This document shows, piece after piece, positions 17,671-25,932 of a DNA stretch of 27,913 bases; the stretch's first letter is position 1; every line of letters begins with the position of its first letter. The notes under the pieces were generated by a model. That model was given only the letters and a program-made list of their open reading frames with translations. It was not told the origin of the DNA and searched no databases. The DNA lies in the NCBI GenBank assembly GCA_905210845.1, contig CAJLYG010000020.1, positions 1 through 27,913 on the forward strand, read 5' to 3'. The position numbers and the translations under genes are program-made. The stretch comes from an uncultured Prevotella sp. (GTDB taxonomy: Bacteria > Bacteroidota > Bacteroidia > Bacteroidales > Bacteroidaceae).

Positions 17671-18801
17671 ATGGACCAGGAATTAAGAATCATCATCAGT
17701 GGCGGTGGCACCGGAGGGCATATCTTTCCTGCGGTGTCGATAGCGAATGCCATCAAAGCCAAATGCCCAGAGGCAAAGATCCTGTTCATCGGCGCCTTAG
17801 GACGAATGGAAATGCAACGGGTGCCAGCTGCAGGATACGAAATCAAGGGACTTCCCGTAAGGGGATTGCAACGTCCCATCTGGTCACCGAAGAACATCTC
17901 CGTGATCCTCGACTTCCTAAGAAGCAAGCAGATGGCAAGAAAGATCATCAGGGAGTTTAAGCCCCAGGTAGCAGTCGGCGTAGGTGGTTATGCCAGCGGC
18001 GCTGCCTTGGATGCAGCCTATGGGATGGGGATACCTTGCCTCATCCAGGAGCAGAACTCGTATGCAGGCAAAACCAACAAGATGTTAGCAAGGAAAGCCA
18101 GTAAGATCTGTGTCGCCTACGAAGGAATGGAGCGGTTCTTCCCCGCTGATAAGATCATGATGACTGGTAATCCTGTCCGCCAGAACATCCTTGAGACACA
18201 AGCAACCCAAGAAGAGGCGCGCCAGCAATTCGGACTGGACCCTAACAAGAAAACAATCCTTCTCGTTGGGGGTAGCTTAGGAGCACGCACCATCAATGAA
18301 AGCGTTTTACAACACTTAGACTTGATCAAGGATAGCAACGTTCAGTTTATCTGGCAAACAGGCAAATACTATCACCAAGACATCCTGGGGCTTATGAAGG
18401 ACCACCAGGATCTGCCTATGCTGAAAATACTGGACTTTATCAGTGATATGGGTGCCGCTTATAAGGCGGCTGATTTAGTCATCAGCCGTGCTGGGGCAAG
18501 CTCTATCTCGGAGTTCTGCCTCATCGGGAAGCCCGTGATCCTCGTGCCAAGCCCGAATGTGGCAGAGGACCATCAGACAAAGAATGCCATGGCATTGGTC
18601 AACAAGGACGCTGCTATCTACGTCAAAGACGCAGATGCGCCAGGTGTACTGTTGGAAATTGCCATCAAGACCGTACAGAATGACAAGAAGCTTGCTTCGT
18701 TAAGTGAAAATATAAAGAAATTAGGATTAAAAAACTCGGCAGATGTCATTGCCGAAGAAGTGATAAAACTCGCACAAAAGAATGGAACTGAAAGATATTA
18801 A
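17671..18801 (+). CDS. murG: UDP-N-acetylglucosamine--undecaprenyl-pyrophosphoryl-MurNAc-pentapeptide GlcNAc transferase
   Basis: MurG adds GlcNAc to lipid I, giving lipid II, on the inner face of the membrane. The 376 residues have the N-terminal glycine loop GGGTGGH (11-17), GVGGYASG, QEQNSYAG, the GGSLGAR nucleotide-sugar loop of the C-terminal Rossmann domain and SRAGASSISE for donor binding. The length is typical. Its 3' end overlaps murC by 20 nt, so the two are probably translationally coupled. Confidence 0.97.
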   Translation: MDQELRIIISGGGTGGHIFPAVSIANAIKAKCPEAKILFIGALGRMEMQRVPAAGYEIKGLPVRGLQRPIWSPKNISVILDFLRSKQMARKIIREFKPQVAVGVGGYASGAALDAAYGMGIPCLIQEQNSYAGKTNKMLARKASKICVAYEGMERFFPADKIMMTGNPVRQNILETQATQEEARQQFGLDPNKKTILLVGGSLGARTINESVLQHLDLIKDSNVQFIWQTGKYYHQDILGLMKDHQDLPMLKILDFISDMGAAYKAADLVISRAGASSISEFCLIGKPVILVPSPNVAEDHQTKNAMALVNKDAAIYVKDADAPGVLLEIAIKTVQNDKKLASLSENIKKLGLKNSADVIAEEVIKLAQKNGTERY

Positions 18802-20164
18802 GGCAGTTTACTTTATTGGCGCAGGGGGCATCGGAATGAGTGCCATCGCCAGGTACTTCATCAACAAAGGCTTAGTGGTAGCCGGATATGACAAGACTCC
18901 TTCCGACCTGACCCGCCAGTTGGAGAAGGAAGGCATGCTGATACATTACGAAGAGAATATCGAGGAAATACCTCATGCCTGTAGGGACCCCAAGTCATGT
19001 CTTGTCGTCTATACTCCTGCTATCCCGGCAACACACCAAGAATTGCTATATTTCAGGAATGGGAGCTTTGAAGTGATGAAGCGCGCCCAGGTATTGGGCA
19101 TCCTGACCCGCACCCACAAAGGACTATGCGTGGCTGGTACACATGGAAAGACGACGACTTCGACGATGTGCGCACATATCATGCATCAAAGCCATGTCGA
19201 CTGCAATGCGTTCTTGGGAGGAATCTCAAAGAACTATGGCACTAACTACATCCTCTCCGACCACAGCGATTATGTGGTGATTGAAGCGGATGAGTTCGAC
19301 CGTAGCTTCCATTGGCTTCGCCCATGGATGAGCGTCATCACGGCCACTGACCCTGACCATCTGGATATCTATGGTACAAAAGAGGCCTATCTGGAGAGCT
19401 TCCGTCACTATACAGAACTGATTCAGCCAGGCGGTGCCCTGATCATACATACGAATCTGGAGATGCAACCTCATGTCCAGGAAGGAGTCAAGACCTATAC
19501 ATACAGCCGGGACGAAGGGGATTTCCACGCTGAGAACATCCAAATAGAAAATGGGGAGATCACTTTCGACTTTGTCTCTCCCATTGAGAACATCCCTGGC
19601 ATTCAATTAGGGCAACCTATCCCCATTAACATTGAGAATGGGGTCGCAGCCATGGCATTGGCACAGTTGAACGGATGCACTTCTGAAGAGATCAAATATG
19701 GAATGAAGACATACCATGGCGTAGACCGGCGTTTCGACTTCAAAATCAAGAATGACAAGATCGTCTTCCTCTCTGATTACGCCCATCACCCCAAAGAGAT
19801 CTACCAAAGTGCCAAGAGCATCCGTGAGTTGTACAAGGACCGCAAGATCACTGCGATCTTCCAACCTCACCTTTATACAAGGACAAGAGACTTCTACAAA
19901 GACTTTGCAGAAGCCCTAAGCCAGTTGGATGAGGTCATCCTTTGCGATATCTACCCTGCCCGCGAACAACCGATCCCTGGGGTCACAAGCAAGCTCATCT
20001 ATGACAACCTGAAGCCAAATGTCAAGAAAAGCATGATCCATAAGGAAGATGTGCTGGAACTGGTGAGGAACAGGGACTTCGACGTGCTGATCGTCTTGGG
20101 CGCAGGCGACTTGGACAACTATGTCCCACAGATTACCAAGATCTTAGAGGCGAAGTACAAATAA
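18782..20164 (+). CDS. murC: UDP-N-acetylmuramate--L-alanine ligase
   Basis: MurC adds L-alanine to UDP-MurNAc, the first stem-peptide step. The 460 residues begin with VYFIGAGGIGMSAIA (9-23), a typical MurC start, and hold the ATP loop GTHGKTTT (119-126), EADEFDRSF and a HHPKEI block in the C-terminal domain. The ATG inside murG gives the exact expected start. The next gene is ftsQ, 22 nt downstream. Confidence 0.97.
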   Translation: MELKDIKAVYFIGAGGIGMSAIARYFINKGLVVAGYDKTPSDLTRQLEKEGMLIHYEENIEEIPHACRDPKSCLVVYTPAIPATHQELLYFRNGSFEVMKRAQVLGILTRTHKGLCVAGTHGKTTTSTMCAHIMHQSHVDCNAFLGGISKNYGTNYILSDHSDYVVIEADEFDRSFHWLRPWMSVITATDPDHLDIYGTKEAYLESFRHYTELIQPGGALIIHTNLEMQPHVQEGVKTYTYSRDEGDFHAENIQIENGEITFDFVSPIENIPGIQLGQPIPINIENGVAAMALAQLNGCTSEEIKYGMKTYHGVDRRFDFKIKNDKIVFLSDYAHHPKEIYQSAKSIRELYKDRKITAIFQPHLYTRTRDFYKDFAEALSQLDEVILCDIYPAREQPIPGVTSKLIYDNLKPNVKKSMIHKEDVLELVRNRDFDVLIVLGAGDLDNYVPQITKILEAKYK

Positions 20165-20186
20165 TGCATTGCTGAAGGACAGATCA

Positions 20187-21302
20187 ATGAGAGCAAACTG
20201 GAAAAAGACCATGACGATCGCACTGGATGTGGTTCTTGCAGGATACTTAGTGCTGGCTTTCACGGCTTTCAACAAGCCCGACGAAACAGCCAAAGTCTGC
20301 ACGAAAGTAAGCATCGATATCCAGGATGAGACGACAAATGGCTTTATCAGTGCCGAAGAGATCAAGAATAGATTGACAAGAGTTCGACTCTATCCTCTGG
20401 GTAAGCCCATGAGCAGCATTGACGCGCGCAGCATCGAGGAGACGCTGAAAATCAGTCCGTTCGTGCAGACGGCAGAGTGCTATAAGACACAAGACGGGCA
20501 TATCTGCATCACCATTACTCAAAGGATGCCCATCGTAAGGATCAAGGCATACAATGGGGACGACTATTATATCGACGACAATGACCATATCATGCCGAAT
20601 TCCCATTACACTTCCGACATGATCATCGCGACAGGACATATCAACAAATGGTTCGCACAGAACTACATCTATTTCCTGAGCAAGGCACTGATGGGGAACG
20701 ACTTATGGAAGAACTTGGTGGAACAGATCAATGTCCTGCAGGATAAAAGCATTGAACTGGTACCACGGATAGGAAACCATATCGTCTGCCTCGGTCCACT
20801 GCCAGAAAGCAAATACAGAAGTGAAAGGGAACAGATGATCAATGCGTTCACCCAGAAGAAAATGGACCGTTTGGAAAAGTTCTATAAATACGGACTGTCC
20901 AAGGCTGGATGGAATAAATATTCTTATATCGACTTAGAGTTTGACAACCAGATCATCTGCACGAAGAGCGAGGAATGCATGGCAGAAGAGGAAAAGGTGG
21001 AGGCTGCCAACGCGGTCAGCGAAGAAGGGCAGGCAACAGGCGATGGACTGCAAAAGAGCCAAAAGGAACAACCTACAGGGCAAGTCGAATCTTCTACGGC
21101 AGAGAACGTGACATCACAGAAAGCCGCAGAAACACGCCAGGAGAAGTCCAATGACCCTTCCACAAAAGAAGGAACAACAAAGGACAAGGGCAGCAAAACC
21201 AAGAAAAAGGATGCCAAGGCAGGAAAGGGCAATGCCTCGCAAGGGGGACAAGCAGATGCAAAGAAGGCTGGCTCCGCAAAAGACAACAAGAAAAAGAAAT
21301 GA
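20187..21302 (+). CDS. ftsQ: Cell division protein FtsQ-like, with long charged C-terminal tail
   Basis: The 371-residue product has a short basic N-terminus, one membrane segment (about 11-27, TIALDVVLAGYLVLAFT) and a periplasmic region with a beta/alpha pattern of the FtsQ kind (FVQTAECYKTQDGHICITITQRMP). FtsQ links FtsB and FtsL to the divisome. The last 111 residues (about 261-371, 20967-21299) form an extra tail, Glu-rich first and then Lys/Gly/Ser-rich, ending in four lysines. It does not look globular. The ATG at 20187 is chosen over a TTG at 20169, because AAGGAC lies 7-12 nt before the ATG. Position between murC and ftsA supports the call, as FtsQ is poorly conserved. Confidence 0.88.
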   Translation: MRANWKKTMTIALDVVLAGYLVLAFTAFNKPDETAKVCTKVSIDIQDETTNGFISAEEIKNRLTRVRLYPLGKPMSSIDARSIEETLKISPFVQTAECYKTQDGHICITITQRMPIVRIKAYNGDDYYIDDNDHIMPNSHYTSDMIIATGHINKWFAQNYIYFLSKALMGNDLWKNLVEQINVLQDKSIELVPRIGNHIVCLGPLPESKYRSEREQMINAFTQKKMDRLEKFYKYGLSKAGWNKYSYIDLEFDNQIICTKSEECMAEEEKVEAANAVSEEGQATGDGLQKSQKEQPTGQVESSTAENVTSQKAAETRQEKSNDPSTKEGTTKDKGSKTKKKDAKAGKGNASQGGQADAKKAGSAKDNKKKK

Positions 21303-21322
21303 ATTGATAATTAAATAAACGT

Positions 21323-22771
21323 ATGGCAAAGGAATTTATCGTAGCAATAGAGCTCGGTTCATCAAAGATAACCGGCATCGCAGGGAAGAAGAACCCGGAT
21401 GGCAGCATCATGGTGCTTGCTGTCGCCAAGGAGGATTCCACCTCATGCATACGCAAAGGCGTGGTGTACAATATTGACAAGACTGTACAGTGCCTGACGA
21501 ATATTGTCAAGAAGTTAGAGACAATATTGAAGACTAAGATTGCACATGTCTACGTAGGAGTAGGCGGGCAGTCAATACGAAGCATCAGAAATGTCATCGT
21601 TAAAGAATTGCCAGAAGAAACCATTGTCACGCAGGACCTGATCAATGAGCTGATGGATGCCAACCGGAACATGAAATATCCCGAGCAGGAAATATTGGAT
21701 GCAGTGACCCAGGAATACAAGGTCGACAGCCAGTTCCAAATAGATCCTGTGGGCATCCCATGCACCCGGCTCGAAGGTAACTTCCTAAACATTCTATGGA
21801 GGAACACGTTCTACCGCAACCTAAACGACTGCTTTACGAAAGCAGGCATTGCCATCGCCGAAATGTATCTGGCTCCCCTTGCCTTGGCAGACAGCATCCT
21901 GAGCGAGACGGAAAAGCGTAGTGGATGCCTTCTCGTCGACTTAGGAGCCGAAACTACTACGGTATCTATTTATTATAAGAATATCCTGCGCCACCTCTCC
22001 GTTATCCCCTTAGGAAGCAACAATATCACGAAGGATATAGCATCGCAGCAAATTGAGGACCAAGACGCGGAAAGGATGAAACTCAAATATGGCAGTGCCT
22101 ATACGGACAACAACGATATTGATAATACGTTGTCCTACCCCATTGACCAGGAACGCCACCTCGATAGCCGCAAGTTCGTTGAGATTGTGGAGGCAAGGGT
22201 CAGCGAGATCATAGAAAATGTGTGGTTCCAGGTTCCAAATGACTTTACGGATAAGCTGATGGGAGGGATTATCCTGACAGGTGGAGGCTCTAACATGAAG
22301 AACATCGAACAGGCTTTCCGCAACCATACCCATATCCAGAAAACCAGGATCGCTCATTTTGTATCGCAGGTTATCACATCGAATAACCCTGACATCACTG
22401 CCAAAGACGGGACGATGAACACAGTCTTAGGGCTCCTTGCTAAGGGGGACATGAACTGTGCAGGAGAGGAAATCACGAACGACCTGTTCGGACAAAGTGG
22501 AGGCAAGACCGTAACAACCGCTGATCTCCATAAAAACCCACGGCCATTGAATGAAACCAGTGGAAGGGGAGTCGTCCAGACCGAAGCCGAAAAGCAAAAG
22601 GCAGAGGAAGAGGCACGGAAGAAGAGAGAGGAAGAAGAGGAAAGGGCACGCCGCGAAGCAGAACAAAAAGCCCAAGAGGAAGAAGAGCGGAAGAAAGAAA
22701 AGAGCTTCTGGCACAAAACCTTTAAGGGTATCAAGGACTTCGGAAAGAAGATGATCCAAGAAGAGGAATAA
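21323..22771 (+). CDS. ftsA: Cell division protein FtsA
   Basis: FtsA is the actin-like ATPase that tethers FtsZ to the membrane. The 482 residues have the actin fold blocks VAIELGSSKITGIA (8-21), CLLVDLGAETTTVSIY and IILTGGGSNMKNIEQ. Near the C-terminus a Lys/Glu/Arg-rich helix (about 422-460) precedes an amphipathic stretch (SFWHKTFKGIKDFGKK, about 461-476) that should act as the membrane anchor. The charged helix is longer than in E. coli FtsA. It lies 20 nt after ftsQ and 25 nt before ftsZ. Confidence 0.96.
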   Translation: MAKEFIVAIELGSSKITGIAGKKNPDGSIMVLAVAKEDSTSCIRKGVVYNIDKTVQCLTNIVKKLETILKTKIAHVYVGVGGQSIRSIRNVIVKELPEETIVTQDLINELMDANRNMKYPEQEILDAVTQEYKVDSQFQIDPVGIPCTRLEGNFLNILWRNTFYRNLNDCFTKAGIAIAEMYLAPLALADSILSETEKRSGCLLVDLGAETTTVSIYYKNILRHLSVIPLGSNNITKDIASQQIEDQDAERMKLKYGSAYTDNNDIDNTLSYPIDQERHLDSRKFVEIVEARVSEIIENVWFQVPNDFTDKLMGGIILTGGGSNMKNIEQAFRNHTHIQKTRIAHFVSQVITSNNPDITAKDGTMNTVLGLLAKGDMNCAGEEITNDLFGQSGGKTVTTADLHKNPRPLNETSGRGVVQTEAEKQKAEEEARKKREEEEERARREAEQKAQEEEERKKEKSFWHKTFKGIKDFGKKMIQEEE

Positions 22772-22796
22772 GACAAATACTAATCATTAAGGAACT

Positions 22797-24122
22797 ATGG
22801 CAGACAATATCATAAAACCCAATATGGTCGACTTCGGGGAACCGGAGAAAGAAAACAGCATCATCAAGGTGATCGGTGTAGGAGGTGGCGGAGGCAACGC
22901 CGTCAACCACATGTACCGTGAAGGTATCCACGATGTCTCTTTCGTGCTATGCAACACAGATGCGCAGGCTCTAAACGACTCTCCTGTCCCTGTCCACCTG
23001 CAGTTAGGAAAGGAAGGTTTGGGAGCTGGTAACAAGCCTGAGAAAGCAAGGCAAGCCGCTGAAGAGAGTCTTGACGATATCAAGAACATGCTGAATGATG
23101 GAACCAAGATGGCATTTATCACCGCCGGAATGGGCGGGGGAACGGGCACGGGCGCTGCCCCTGTCATTGCGAAGGTATCTAAGGAAATGGGGATCCTCAC
23201 CGTAGGCATCGTCACCATCCCCTTCCGGTTTGAAGGTCCGAAGAAGATCGACCAGGCTCTGGATGGCGTGGAGGAGATGGCAAAGCACGTCGACGCCTTG
23301 CTCGTCATCAACAACGAAAGGCTGAGGAAGATCTATCCCGACCTGACTGTCCTGGAGGCATTCGCGAAAGCTGACGACACACTGAGCGTAGCTGCTAAGA
23401 GTATCGCAGAGATCATTACCATCCATGGACTGATCAACCTCGACTTCAACGACGTGAAGACGGTCTTGAAAGACGGCGGCGTTGCCATCATGAGCACGGG
23501 CTACGGAGAAGGTGACGGACGAGTGAAGAAAGCCATTGAGGACGCACTCAACTCTCCCCTACTGAATGACAACGACGTGTTTAACTCCAAGAAGATCCTG
23601 CTCAACATCGCGTTTGCCAGTGAGAAGGGAAACTCTGGATTGATGATGGAGGAGATGAACGACGTGAACGAATTCATGGAGAAATTCGGCAATGACTTTG
23701 AAATCAAATGGGGCCTTGCCCTTGACCCGGAATTGGAGGGCAAGATTAAGGTTACTATCCTTGCCACAGGATTTGGCATTGAGGACGTAGAAGGCATGAA
23801 TAACCACCTGAAAAAGCATACGGAAGAAGAGGCAAACCAGATTGCCAAGGAAGAGGAGGAACGGGCAGAGAGAGTAGACCGCATGAACAGATACTATGGG
23901 AAAGATGCCAATCGGGCTCAGTATAAGCGCCGTCCACACATCTTCCTGTTCCATCCCGAAGACCTTGACAATGACGACATCATCCTTGCCGTCGAGAATA
24001 CGCCCACATACATGAGGACGCAAACGATGTTACAGAACATCCGCAACCAGAAAACAGGAAACATCAACAACAACGAGGAAGAGAAAAAGGAACCCATTCA
24101 GGGCACCATCACTTTCTCCTAA
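22797..24122 (+). CDS. ftsZ: Cell division protein FtsZ
   Basis: FtsZ is the tubulin-like GTPase that forms the Z ring. The 441 residues show VIGVGGGGGNAVNHM (25-39), the tubulin signature GGGTGTG (113-119) and the T7 region with NLDFNDVK. The C-terminal linker is Glu/Arg-rich, and a conserved block around DIILAVENTPTYMR is the likely FtsA-binding region. A short polar end follows. AAGGA upstream of the ATG is a fair ribosome site. The YqeY-like gene follows after 16 nt. Confidence 0.98.
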   Translation: MADNIIKPNMVDFGEPEKENSIIKVIGVGGGGGNAVNHMYREGIHDVSFVLCNTDAQALNDSPVPVHLQLGKEGLGAGNKPEKARQAAEESLDDIKNMLNDGTKMAFITAGMGGGTGTGAAPVIAKVSKEMGILTVGIVTIPFRFEGPKKIDQALDGVEEMAKHVDALLVINNERLRKIYPDLTVLEAFAKADDTLSVAAKSIAEIITIHGLINLDFNDVKTVLKDGGVAIMSTGYGEGDGRVKKAIEDALNSPLLNDNDVFNSKKILLNIAFASEKGNSGLMMEEMNDVNEFMEKFGNDFEIKWGLALDPELEGKIKVTILATGFGIEDVEGMNNHLKKHTEEEANQIAKEEEERAERVDRMNRYYGKDANRAQYKRRPHIFLFHPEDLDNDDIILAVENTPTYMRTQTMLQNIRNQKTGNINNNEEEKKEPIQGTITFS

Positions 24123-24138
24123 TAAAACAAAATAGCAA

Positions 24139-24588
24139 ATGGCACTTTTTGAACAAGTCAGCGAAGACATCAAAACGGCAATGAAAGCCCGTGACAAGGT
24201 TCGCTTGGAAACCTTGCGCAACATCAAGAAGGTATTCCTTGAGGCAAAGACTGCCCCTGGAGCCAATGACACATTAGAGGACGCTGCAGCTCTAAAGATC
24301 CTGCAGAAATTGGCTAAACAGGGCAAGGAATCTGCAGAACTGTTCAACCAGCAAAACCGGCCTGACCTGGCGGAGGAAGAAATGGCACAGGTAAAGGTCA
24401 TCGAGGAATATTTGCCCAAGCAACTCTCTGAGGCTGAAATTGAGACTGCCGTGAAAGGCATCATCGCCCAGACTGGCTCTACCAGCATGAAGGAAATGGG
24501 AAAGGTGATGGGACTTGCCACGAAGCAGTTGGCGGGAAAGGCCGATGGAAAAATCATCTCGACCATCGTCAGGAAGCTATTGGCATAA
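24139..24588 (+). CDS. yqeY: GatB/YqeY domain protein
   Basis: The 149-residue protein is a stand-alone YqeY domain, the helical module also fused to GatB and glutaminyl-tRNA synthetase, where it contacts tRNA. Typical segments are LFEQVSEDIKTAMKARDKVRLETLRNI at the start, EYLPKQLSEAEIE, and the MGKVMGLATKQLAGKADGK end. The molecular role of free YqeY is uncertain. It is the last gene of the cluster, 16 nt after ftsZ, and is followed by a strong hairpin. Confidence 0.92.
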   Translation: MALFEQVSEDIKTAMKARDKVRLETLRNIKKVFLEAKTAPGANDTLEDAAALKILQKLAKQGKESAELFNQQNRPDLAEEEMAQVKVIEEYLPKQLSEAEIETAVKGIIAQTGSTSMKEMGKVMGLATKQLAGKADGKIISTIVRKLLA

Positions 24589-24596
24589 AAGTCCTA

Positions 24597-24635
24597 CAAG
24601 AGCCCCACTGGGATGAGCGTCCAGTGGGGCTCTTG
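24597..24635 (+). terminator. Strong hairpin after the dcw cluster, between convergent yqeY and recO
   Basis: Two perfect 15-bp arms, the first reading CAAGAGCCCCACTGG, flank a 9-nt loop. It starts 9 nt after the yqeY stop and ends 36 nt before the recO stop. There is no T-run on the plus side. On the minus side the stem is followed by a short ACTTTTA after several bases. It most likely ends transcription of one or both convergent genes. Confidence 0.7.
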
Positions 24636-24670
24636 CTGATGAAGGAGGCGATAGCCACTGAGCAATGCCA

Positions 24671-25396
24671 TCAAGCGAAAAGTTCCCGAAGGATATCAAA
24701 TGACTTTAGTTCTGGGAAATCCGGAATATGAAGACGGTAAAATTGAAGGATCAATGCGGTGCATCTGTTCCTGTCTTCCCGGGAAATCTTCAGCAGGTGC
24801 ATGGTCTCATATTGAAGGCGCATCAACAGCAGGATCTGGGCGGAATCCGCTGGCAGGAGAAAGTCCTTGTGCAAGGGAACAGTCCCGACAAAACAACCAC
24901 TACGCAGGTCGAAAAGGTTACCAGGATGGTAATCCTCCAAGTTGGGGAAGAATCCCAAGAAGCGAGACAACCTCAACATAAACACAAAATGGAAGTTAGA
25001 GAAGGCACGCACAGCACTGTCCAACCAAAGAATGCTTTTCTCCACATAATCATATAGCAACGCATTCTTTTGCTCATCACGTGTAGCATGATAGAGAAAC
25101 TCGGCGCAAAAGAGGGATATGGACAACTTATAAGGATCAAAGGGGATCGTGGAGAACGGCTCTGCAATCCGAATATCCTTGAAGCGTTGCAACTTCATCT
25201 TCTGCCGATAATCAAATTGCACATCCAAGATGGTCAACGGTTGGAAGAACTGCCGCTTGGTCTTACCCTTCGATGACTTAGGGATAGGACAAATAAAGGA
25301 CACCCTACCCACCTGCTCGGTAAAGAGATCCACAATGACCTGTGACTCCCCATATTTGATAAAATGCAATACAATTGCCTTGGTATTTATCTGCAT
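24671..25396 (-). CDS. recO: DNA repair protein RecO
   Basis: RecO works with RecF and RecR to load RecA on gapped DNA. The 241-residue product has the N-terminal OB-fold start MQINTKAIVLHFIKYGES and LFTEQVGRVSFICP, followed by a helical C-terminal domain with ELYH-type and LRLSRFLGFFPNLE blocks typical of RecO. No clear four-cysteine zinc site is seen. The ATG at 25396 is chosen over a TTG at 25417, since it has a strong GGAGGGG ribosome site 5 nt upstream. Confidence 0.93.
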   Translation of the reverse strand: MQINTKAIVLHFIKYGESQVIVDLFTEQVGRVSFICPIPKSSKGKTKRQFFQPLTILDVQFDYRQKMKLQRFKDIRIAEPFSTIPFDPYKLSISLFCAEFLYHATRDEQKNALLYDYVEKSILWLDSAVRAFSNFHFVFMLRLSRFLGFFPNLEDYHPGNLFDLRSGCFVGTVPLHKDFLLPADSAQILLLMRLQYETMHLLKISREDRNRCTALILQFYRLHIPDFPELKSFDILRELFA

Positions 25397-25414
25397 AGCA
25401 CCCCTCCAAGGCTC

Positions 25415-25422
25415 CAAAATTA
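25415..25422 (-). promoter_or_regulatory. Predicted -7 element for recO
   Basis: The minus strand reads TAATTTTG, matching TAnnTTTG, 18 nt before the recO ATG. The strong GGAGGGG ribosome site lies between. No -33 element is clear. Confidence 0.5.
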
Positions 25423-25461
25423 CTAAAAAACAAGCATTTAGAGAAAATTTTTACCTGAAAA

Positions 25462-25493
25462 TTTGCACAATTCAATAAAATGGGCTAACTTTG
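25462..25493 (+). promoter_or_regulatory. Promoter for tRNA-Glu and rpsT
   Basis: TTTG (25462-25465) is followed after exactly 20 nt by TAACTTTG (25486-25493). Both elements match the Bacteroidetes consensus at ideal spacing. The tRNA starts 20 nt after the -7 element. Confidence 0.75.
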
Positions 25494-25513
25494 CACCCGC
25501 AAAATCAGCCAAT

Positions 25514-25585
25514 GGTCCCTTCGTCTATCGGTTAGGACGAGAGATTTTCATTCTCTAAAGAGCAGTTCGATTCTGCTAGGGACTA
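25514..25585 (+). tRNA. tRNA-Glu (UUC anticodon)
   Basis: The 72 nt fold as a tRNA: acceptor arm GGTCCCT with AGGGACT (one G-T pair), D stem GTCT/GGAC, anticodon stem AGAGA/TCTCT with loop TTTTCAT (anticodon TTC at 25547-25549), and T arm AGCAG/CTGCT with loop TTCGATT. The discriminator base is A. CCA is not encoded (the next bases are CAA). It is followed by rpsT after 28 nt, with no separate promoter seen. Confidence 0.97.
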
Positions 25586-25613
25586 CAAATAAATAAAAAT
25601 AATAAATAGTAAG

Positions 25614-25868
25614 ATGGCAAATCACAAATCATCAGTAAAGAGAATCCGTCAGACAAAGACAAGGACTCTGCACAATAAATATTATGCAAAGACAATGCGT
25701 AATGCAGTTCGTAAGCTGCGTGCAACAACTGACAAGGACGAGGCAGCAAAGCTGTATCCAGCAGTTCAGAAGATGTTGGATAAGCTGGCTAAGACCAATA
25801 TTATTCATAAGAACAAAGCTGCAAACTTGAAGGCAAGTTTGTGCCAGCATATCAACAAGTTGGGATAA
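25614..25868 (+). CDS. rpsT: 30S ribosomal protein S20
   Basis: S20 binds 16S rRNA early in small-subunit assembly. The 84 residues begin [13 protein letters not shown] and are rich in Lys, Arg and Ala with long helices, as in all S20. The length is typical. The gene lies 28 nt behind tRNA-Glu and is followed by a hairpin terminator at 25893, so tRNA and mRNA probably share one transcript. The leader is A/T-rich without a Shine-Dalgarno, usual for Bacteroidetes ribosomal genes. Confidence 0.97.
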   Translation: MANHKSSVKRIRQTKTRTLHNKYYAKTMRNAVRKLRATTDKDEAAKLYPAVQKMLDKLAKTNIIHKNKAANLKASLCQHINKLG

Positions 25869-25892
25869 TCCCGCCTTGCTTGAACCGATCAT

Positions 25893-25921
25893 AAAGGTCG
25901 TATCCTCTGGATACGGCCTTT
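25893..25921 (+). terminator. Hairpin terminator after rpsT
   Basis: A 13-bp stem (AAAGGTCGTATCC with GGATACGGCCTTT, one G-T pair) closes a 3-nt loop, 24 nt after the rpsT stop. The stem ends in TTT. Because the next gene is convergent, it may act in both directions. Confidence 0.8.
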
Positions 25922-25932
25922 AAACGTATGGG

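Noticed and set aside
20924..21289. Long hydrophobic frames on the minus strand opposite the ftsQ tail
   Set aside because: They mirror the low-complexity, stop-poor coding of the FtsQ tail and have no promoter or start context.
22551..22754. Arg/Lys-rich frame of 67 codons inside ftsA
   Set aside because: It is a frame-shifted reading of the Glu/Lys-rich FtsA tail, and the basic composition is a by-product of the AAG/GAG codons.
8076..24588. Missing murF, ddl and murB as a sign of deletion in the dcw cluster
   Set aside because: These genes lie elsewhere in Bacteroidetes as far as I recall; the order seen is normal for the group and the gene junctions are intact.
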